Source: Saccharomycopsis malanga
Lineage: Eukaryota > Ascomycota > Saccharomycetes > Ascoideales > Saccharomycopsidaceae
Direction of reading: 5' to 3'
DNA: 64,000 bases
NCBI GenBank assembly: GCA_004014935.1
Contig: CP025323.1
Location: 2,991,001-3,055,000 of the forward strand
Shown here one piece after another: positions 57,744 through 64,000 of this stretch. The first letter of the stretch is position 1; every line of letters starts with the position of its first letter. The position numbers and the translations under genes were made by a program. Under the pieces are notes generated by a model. The model did no database searches. It was not told the DNA's origin and was given only the letters and a program-made list of their open reading frames with translations.

Positions 57744-58978
57744 CTGTTCCTATTTATTAATGTGTATTAAATTTTTTTTTTTTTTTTTTTTTTTTTTTGT
57801 TTTTCATTTTTTCTACTACTTTTTTTTATTTTTAAGCGGTTTAATTTTTTTAATTTTTAATTTTTTCATTTTATTTTTCCTATTCTGTTTCAATGGCCTC
57901 GGTCATTCTGGTATGATTTCTTTGATGCTGTTTTATTAGGTTTATTTCATTTTGTCATGTTGCTAGATACAACTGTTTTTACTTTTTTACTCTTTAATTT
58001 TTTTATTTTTCATCTTCCCTATTTCGGCGTTTCAACCAACTTGGTTCATTAGATTCATAACTTATAAAAGTATTTGCTATTATAGATATTTGTAGATGGC
58101 GTTTTATAAAAGTAATATTCTTACGAAAAGAACGGAGAAGGAGGAACTATGGAGAAAGTTCGTTGTCTGGCCGAAGTCTCTTTATGGTTGAGTAGGACTT
58201 TTAGTTGTAGCATGCTAAAGAGCATAAAGAAGACAAAATTAGTCTAATGAATGATAGTGAGAAGACAATTATGAAAGATAATAAGGTTATAATTCTCAGC
58301 AGCATCCCTGGTAGTGATACAATTTGGTTTTTTTTCTTTATCCTTCTAGCAACAATTTAGGTCCTCTTACTTTACACACCGTTTACCTAAATTTTTTCCG
58401 TTGACCTTTTCATGGATCATCAGGATACTATTGTGCTTATATGATGGATTTACTAACTGTAAAAATCATTCTCTATTTAAATTGTCTAATTACATTAACT
58501 TTCATTGAACTCTAGTATATGGTATCTTCCATAGTGTGCTGTATCACACCCTAATGTGTATCTCCCAAGACAGCCAATAAATTGCCTCTAAACCTCTACA
58601 ACATATAAAGAAAAAATTTGTTTAAACTGCTCTACATTATATTCCTCAACCCATATTCATCAAAATCATCTACATGACATGGCTTTATATGACTCCTATG
58701 GCTTCCGCCGTATTTCACGGCCCCTAAAAAGTGGTTTGCAGCCCCGCGCTTTGCTCCTTTTTTATGAAAATTGGGAGAAATGCAACGGAATAAACAAGAG
58801 TGTCTGAATAGACATACATATATTACCGCGCCTTCCCGAAGCACTAAAATCACCCAAGATCAGTCTTATATAGAGTTGTTGAAGCAGAGATACTTAGGTG
58901 CTTGGTCCTATTGCTAGTGATCGTGTTTAGCCGGCTAGGAGAAAATCTGCAGTATAGAAATTGTTTTTCGCCGCCACG
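57744..58978. other. SLN1 3' flank and promoter of the EST1-PIN gene
   Basis: 1.2 kb, extremely T-rich just after SLN1 with an uninterrupted T27 run at 57772-57798. A 31-codon frame at 58096-58191 is the only ATG frame of mildly protein-like composition. A small hairpin (CCGT-ATTTC-ACGG) lies near 58708-58720. No gene is called. Confidence 0.45.
57772..57798. repeat. Homopolymer T27
   Basis: 27 consecutive T about 30 bp after the SLN1 stop. Length is likely to be imprecise in sequencing and variable between isolates. Confidence 0.9.
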
Positions 58979-61900
58979 ATGTTCAACCCGAATGAAGCGG
59001 TTTCGCAGGATTATTACAAGAAGCGTCAGAACTCTCAGTCAAACAACCCCATGCTGCTCAAAGTGTCAAAGAAGAAGGGCCAGTCGTCAGCTACTGGTGG
59101 TGGTGCGATTGCCTCAACGGGCGTTGCGCCCAGTGCTGGTGTATCTGGCAATAATAATGGTGTAGCTGGGACTTCTGGTGATTCCAAGAATGATGTTCAA
59201 TTCAGTAGTGTCAGTAATTCCAGCAACCTTGCAGAGACCTTACAGAGCTGTTATAGTACTATACTTGAGTTGGAGAAGAAAAACCAGCTGTATAATGTTG
59301 CATTGAACCAATCGATTTTTCTATTATCTCAACAAGTGAAACATCATATATCGTATGTCAATGCTGTTGGGTCAACTTCTTCAGCTGTTGACCATGCTCA
59401 GGCACTGGCCGCTTACGTCCAGAAGCATTTAGCTATTCAGAAGACCTTGGCGATGGTGTACACCAACAATCTTGAGCTATTGGATGCTTACTACGATTTT
59501 GTTTTATACTCCTTGAGAGGGGGCAATACAGCAGATTCCAGCAATACCGCTGCTACTGCAAACAGTTCGATAACCACCATATCTGCTGGCTATCAGATCC
59601 TACAAGTTTACAAGATTCTGCGTAGATTATGGATATATGGGATCATAAATCTTCTTGAAAATATGAAAAATTTGATTGCTATTGCCAGTGCTTTGCCACC
59701 GGAGCTACAAGAGGCTGTTAAGAACTCTAATGCTGCGCAAATGGAAAACGAACTATGTGTTAACTTCATATCTCATTGTTTCAGCTTATTGAGCACTCTA
59801 GTGGAAATGAACAACAATTTGAGTATCGAAGTTGACAGCGAGTCAGCTAGTGCTGCTGTTTACACCGATGACCCAAAGGTTCTCTCCACAATTCTGCTTA
59901 TAGCGGACTTCCAAAATTGGTGGTACGAGAAAATTGCTGATTTATCTAGAATGTCTATAGCTTTATATCCATCAAGTTTCATCGACTGGGAAGTTTCTGC
60001 GGAATACTGGTATCTCAAGGCCATTTCCAGAAACTATGGTCATGGGAAAACATATTATCATTTGGCCACTGTCCAGCAGCCTAGTTCTGCCAACTCCAAT
60101 GACTATAATGGCTATGGGGAACAGAGTGCCCTTTATGGAGTTACCAGCTTTGCAAATTCCGGTGACTTGAATGTCTCGTTAGAAGCCCTATATAATTTAG
60201 GCAAATCTGTCTTCGTTAAGGACTGTTTTGTTCCTACTGGCCATTATCTTAGAATGGTACTTGACTCAATGTTCTCTAACTCGAAATTTTCTTCCAACAC
60301 CATCTATGAGTCTTCATTAATTCATTTAACCAGTGGAAATGGAAATATTCTCATCGATAAAAATAAAGTAACTGCCGTAGACAATCTAGCCAATTGGGAG
60401 TTGATCATTCTTCAGTATATAAGAATCTCAAAGGTCTTGTTAGTAGGGAATTTCAACTCTTCTCCTGATTTAATCAAATTAGTGTCTAATTTTGCTAGAT
60501 CTTTTGGTAGCATTGATTTTGTTAGCGGGGAGGATTTCCCTTCGTTTTACGATTATAATAACACTTCAGCTGCCAGCCCAAGTGCTACTACTCCTACAAC
60601 ATCGGTTAATTCCCCTATATCGTTGGATCCTCGTGTTTTGCCTCATTATACACATCAAGGCATTCGTGTTTCATTTTTTGAAAAAGATTTTGGGCCAGGC
60701 AACTCTACAGTGTCCAAGTCAATGTTAATTGATAAACCATCTATCAAACTTTTGAATTTTTGGTTCAACAAGTCAGGTAACTTAGCAAGTATCAATATTT
60801 GGCAATTGGTAGGGTTTGGAGTTTTAAACTTCAAAAACTTGTTCAGTATTTTATTTGAATTACCAATAGCTTTGAAAGAGCGTCAGGAGAGAAAAGAAAC
60901 TAAAAAGAATAGAAAGGTGAGTGCTGAGTCGGGGGAAACCGGTTCTTCCTCTCAACCTGGCTTATCAACTGAGTCAGGGCCGTCGTCAGGAGAACCACAT
61001 GTTGAGTCTGGAACGTCATCTCAAGAAATTCCTGATTCTCTTTTGAAGGATCCATATCCTATTGCTTCACAGATGACAGCATTCAAATGGTATGAATCCT
61101 TACAATTCATCAACAAGTCGTCCTTGGAGTTATCCTTCCGTATGTTGAAGAAGTTTCTTAACTGTCCATTCAAGTCAGTATCAACACCACATGTCATTGT
61201 ATGGTTGTATTACTTGGTAGCAGTGGGCAAAGCTATTGAGAAGAACCCGGAAAGTGAGTCGGTTGTTTTAGGAGTGATATTCAAAAAGTTCTTTCCTTGG
61301 GATAGTTTGGTCAATTATTTGAATTTTTGGGTGAATGAGGCCAGAGAGTGTTTTGATTTTGATAATTTGGAAACAGGGTTTGATATTATGGAAAACAATG
61401 ATAAGGATGAATTTATAATACAACAGAATTTGATTCTTCAGATCAAAAACTTATATAGCTTGGGTCATGAGGAGTATTTGAGTTATTTCAATGAAAACGA
61501 AACACTTATCGAAGTTTGGAAGTTATGGGGCTCTTTATGGTTCAATTATATTTTTGAAAAGAAAAATTATTTGAATTTGAAGTTTGCTGGTTGGAAAGGT
61601 AAGGATTTCTTGTCGGATTATATTAATAAGAATGAGGAATTGTTGTATATATTAAAACCGGACTTGAATTCTCAAGACAACATTCAACGGAGTCATAACA
61701 CCAATAACAATTATTTCCGTGATTTGTTCAGTGAGGGAGATAATTGTGATCGGACCAACCATAGAATAAATTTGGAATTACATGAAAAGGAACTTCAATT
61801 TGAGCGAGAGAAGATGGCTGAAAACGGAATCTATAACAAAACTGATGCACATACAGAAAAAACTGATCGGAGGTTGTTCAATAGTGTAGAAAAGGAAAGA

Positions 61901-63166
61901 ATAAAAAGAATTCTTTTATTAGCCATTTATATTGCCGAAAGACATCCAAAATTTGGCTTGAAGCTTTCCGAGAGATACTTTAAGTTGGATACCAACAATG
62001 GAGTCAACAGTGATGATGTCAAATCAAATAGTTCCAATGCTGAAGAAATACATAAAAATACCCTTATATTTGAATTTGTTGCTGATTCACGCTTCTCCAA
62101 CTTATTTGAATCCTATAACGAACTCAATGTCGCTAAAGATATCGATCGCCCATTTAATATAGACATGTTTTTCAAATCAAAGCAAAATTATGAATATAAA
62201 TTGGCTCATGCTGACAAAATGGACATATCTATGAATTTGAACGCTGAAAGATCTTCTGATGTCGATAGTTCTATCATGGATGATACTGAAAGCTTTTTGA
62301 ATTATGATATTGCTAGAAAAGCTTTGGGGGTTGATAGACATTTGGATGAAGATAAAGACGAACATATAATCACGCCAGACATTCAGGGAGATTATAATAG
62401 AATCTCCCCATTCGATAATATCCAACCGAGCCCTGATTTGTCACGCAGATTACCTCATATTCCATTTGTGGGAAACATCACCGCTGATATTGATACTTCT
62501 ATTACGTATATTACCTTCGATACTAACTCCTGGCTCAAAAACTGTGGAAAAATTTATAAAATCTTCAAGAATTGCACTTTAAACAAAAATGTCAGACTCA
62601 GTTTAAGAATATCCTTACCTCTTCTTGTTTATCAAGAATTGAGGTCATTAAGAAAATCAGAGGATTCCTTTTTGAGTGATTCAGCAACTAGATGTGTTAT
62701 CACTATCAAAAACCTCTATAATGACAACGTAGTCTTTTTTCAAAAGAATTACGACAAAACCAATCCTCAAACTCATGAAACCTTGTTGTTATTAGTCAAG
62801 CCTGATGGGTCAACCACCCTCAATTTAAATGATACTTGTGATATGGGAGACAAGAATCCAACTTTCAAAGCTATTGATGACTCAATTTTGTCGTCTGTAG
62901 CGAAATCTTCCAAATTGATAAAAAAAAATTACCTCGCGATGCTCAACGAAAACCATTATGGAAAAATAGATGATAATTCAATGCTTATGTGTGGAGGAAA
63001 AGAACTCAACGCCCAAGATTTGTACAATTTCAAGTATAATATTCTCATTACCGATAATAGACCTTTGCGTCTTAAGGCCAGATCCATCAATGTAAACGCC
63101 TATCAAAACAAATGGTTGTTTTACAACTTGGAAAAGATCAATCTAGAGAAGGCTTGTCTTGATTGA
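58979..63166 (+). CDS. EST1-like protein with C-terminal PIN domain (ESL1/ESL2 type)
   Basis: Esl1/Esl2 in S. cerevisiae are EST1/SMG-like proteins with a C-terminal PIN nuclease fold; SMG6 is the metazoan counterpart. The start is set at the ATG at 58979 (MFNPNEAVSQDYYKK), 1,395 residues; the few upstream codons lack an ATG. An EST1 14-3-3-like region is at about residues 85-330 (SCYSTILELEKKNQLYNVAL). The DNA/RNA-binding-type EST1 segment follows (SFIDWEVSAEYWYLKAISRN, GKTYYHLATVQ). The PIN domain is at about 1,175-1,390: ITFDTNSWLKNCG, LVYQELRSLRKSED, SDSATRC, and ILITDNRPLRLKARS. The acidic residues in these motifs are candidates for the metal site, so activity is possible. A Glu/Ser/Pro-rich insertion is at about 640-690. 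Confidence 0.88.
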   Translation: MFNPNEAVSQDYYKKRQNSQSNNPMLLKVSKKKGQSSATGGGAIASTGVAPSAGVSGNNNGVAGTSGDSKNDVQFSSVSNSSNLAETLQSCYSTILELEKKNQLYNVALNQSIFLLSQQVKHHISYVNAVGSTSSAVDHAQALAAYVQKHLAIQKTLAMVYTNNLELLDAYYDFVLYSLRGGNTADSSNTAATANSSITTISAGYQILQVYKILRRLWIYGIINLLENMKNLIAIASALPPELQEAVKNSNAAQMENELCVNFISHCFSLLSTLVEMNNNLSIEVDSESASAAVYTDDPKVLSTILLIADFQNWWYEKIADLSRMSIALYPSSFIDWEVSAEYWYLKAISRNYGHGKTYYHLATVQQPSSANSNDYNGYGEQSALYGVTSFANSGDLNVSLEALYNLGKSVFVKDCFVPTGHYLRMVLDSMFSNSKFSSNTIYESSLIHLTSGNGNILIDKNKVTAVDNLANWELIILQYIRISKVLLVGNFNSSPDLIKLVSNFARSFGSIDFVSGEDFPSFYDYNNTSAASPSATTPTTSVNSPISLDPRVLPHYTHQGIRVSFFEKDFGPGNSTVSKSMLIDKPSIKLLNFWFNKSGNLASINIWQLVGFGVLNFKNLFSILFELPIALKERQERKETKKNRKVSAESGETGSSSQPGLSTESGPSSGEPHVESGTSSQEIPDSLLKDPYPIASQMTAFKWYESLQFINKSSLELSFRMLKKFLNCPFKSVSTPHVIVWLYYLVAVGKAIEKNPESESVVLGVIFKKFFPWDSLVNYLNFWVNEARECFDFDNLETGFDIMENNDKDEFIIQQNLILQIKNLYSLGHEEYLSYFNENETLIEVWKLWGSLWFNYIFEKKNYLNLKFAGWKGKDFLSDYINKNEELLYILKPDLNSQDNIQRSHNTNNNYFRDLFSEGDNCDRTNHRINLELHEKELQFEREKMAENGIYNKTDAHTEKTDRRLFNSVEKERIKRILLLAIYIAERHPKFGLKLSERYFKLDTNNGVNSDDVKSNSSNAEEIHKNTLIFEFVADSRFSNLFESYNELNVAKDIDRPFNIDMFFKSKQNYEYKLAHADKMDISMNLNAERSSDVDSSIMDDTESFLNYDIARKALGVDRHLDEDKDEHIITPDIQGDYNRISPFDNIQPSPDLSRRLPHIPFVGNITADIDTSITYITFDTNSWLKNCGKIYKIFKNCTLNKNVRLSLRISLPLLVYQELRSLRKSEDSFLSDSATRCVITIKNLYNDNVVFFQKNYDKTNPQTHETLLLLVKPDGSTTLNLNDTCDMGDKNPTFKAIDDSILSSVAKSSKLIKKNYLAMLNENHYGKIDDNSMLMCGGKELNAQDLYNFKYNILITDNRPLRLKARSINVNAYQNKWLFYNLEKINLEKACLD

Positions 63167-64000
63167 TTTATTTACTTTTGCTAGCAGCCAAATTTTGCAT
63201 TTTGTTCCTAAGTTTTTGTTACTATATTTGTTTATTTTTGTTCTTGTTCTCATCAATGTTTTTCTCTTTCTTGTTATTTTATTCGTTTGCGGTATTCATC
63301 TCATTTGCACCTTTTGTTAATTGAACATTGATCATTTTCAGCTACATTTTGTATAAGTTAATGTCATATTGTAAGTATTGACTTTTTTAGCTACATGTTG
63401 TAGAAGCAAAGGCTAAGAATATATTTACAGTTGATGTCTGTATGCTGTAAATCAAGATAAGTCTGAAACTATACATTAACTATTGATAATTTGACCATTA
63501 TATTTTCAAGTGGACAATAAAAGTGTAGGCAATAGTTTATGGTACGTCATCCAAACAGTAAAGTGAATTTTGTCACATAGCCTGAAACTTGCAACCCAAA
63601 TACTTAGTTCCTACAAATTCTGCTTGAGAGTTTTAGCCACTTTTGAATTATAATGTATTCAATCCATAGATTACTGAATGTTCATTTCATAGATCGTTTT
63701 CAAAGCTTTTGAAATAATTTAACGCTAGTATACATTGTCCATCATGAATACTTGTGAATTAAGACGAATCATATGAGTTAATAATTAATACAAAATGTGG
63801 GTTGACTTACTATCATATTTCAAGAAACTATATTGATATACAAAAAAGATATATACTGCAAGAAGTTAGTAAAGCAAAACTTTAAAGACACAATTTTTAA
63901 AACATCCAATTATGCACGGGTCAGATAATGGCCAGTATCTACAAAAATTCTGGCCTGTTTAAAGATAAATCCTCAATAATGTTCGGATGTCCCTATCTGT
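63167..64000. other. Right-edge intergenic DNA
   Basis: 834 bp, AT-rich. The stretch 63801-63855 may hold a strongly decayed relative of the ATT-tailed element (minus strand: CTTGAAATATGATAGTA). A hairpin with GGCCAG/CTGGCC arms lies at 63929-63955. No gene is recognised up to the edge. Confidence 0.4.

Noticed and set aside
58096-58191. 31-codon frame (MAFYKSNILTKRTEKEEL...) between SLN1 and the EST1-PIN gene
   Set aside because: Composition is protein-like, but the frame is short, isolated and without splice signals I could join; left uncalled.
63911-63920. TATGCACGGG, identical to part of U4 snRNA
   Set aside because: Only 10 bases match and the following sequence does not form the U4 5' stem-loop or pair with U6 as expected.

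Overview
The window is nuclear DNA of a budding yeast (Saccharomycotina). Genes are compact and mostly intronless, intergenic DNA is AT-rich, and the gene set (SLN1, MLP1, CSE1, ATG32, UFO1, THI20, THI6, SIL1) is typical of yeast. Three in-frame CTG codons (13864-13869 in PRP31, 25934 in THI6, 52716 in SLN1) fall where relatives carry serine or another polar residue, so this is probably a CUG-Ser clade species (relatives of Candida, Debaryomyces and Scheffersomyces). Leucines from CTG in a standard translation should then be read as serine. The species cannot be named from the sequence.

Layout. 1-1613: 3' part of the nuclear gene for mitochondrial EF-Tu (TUF1), interrupted by an intein whose C-terminal part fills 1-653. 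2743-8108: STS1, MED22, an overlooked two-exon zinc-ribbon gene (5490-5759) and a mitochondrial aldehyde dehydrogenase. 8741-12592: two divergent Golgi mannosyltransferases of family GT62. 13120-19138: PRP31, UFO1 (F-box with six UIMs) and ATG10. 19789-27493: a DAL5/TNA1-type transporter, a 2.7 kb gene-free region, and the divergent thiamine genes THI20 and THI6. 28726-33468: a GPI cell-wall protein with perfect 42-bp repeats, an unrecognised gene and kynureninase BNA5. 34383-46993: MLP1, ATG32, the ubiquitin-L40 fusion gene with an 8-nt first exon, and SIL1. 48729-63166: CSE1, SLN1 and an ESL1/ESL2-type EST1-PIN protein.

The most notable items are: (i) an intein in mitochondrial EF-Tu, inserted between D and C of the invariant DCPGH GTPase motif, with both LAGLIDADG acidic residues replaced and an arginine codon bias unlike the flanking extein; (ii) a family of tiny dispersed elements (about 43 bp plus an ATT-repeat tail) at 23885-23951, 43364-43413 and 45399-45465. 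Two copies have perfect 11- and 12-bp target-site duplications, which is the signature of LINE-type retroposition; (iii) the zinc-ribbon gene hidden by a 63-nt intron; (iv) several phased or palindromic promoter arrays and two start-overlapping uORFs (CSE1, SLN1).

I found no tRNA or rRNA genes, no LTR elements and no CRISPR arrays. Function mostly has to be read gene by gene. The only clear functional cluster is THI20-THI6, possibly with the nearby transporter.
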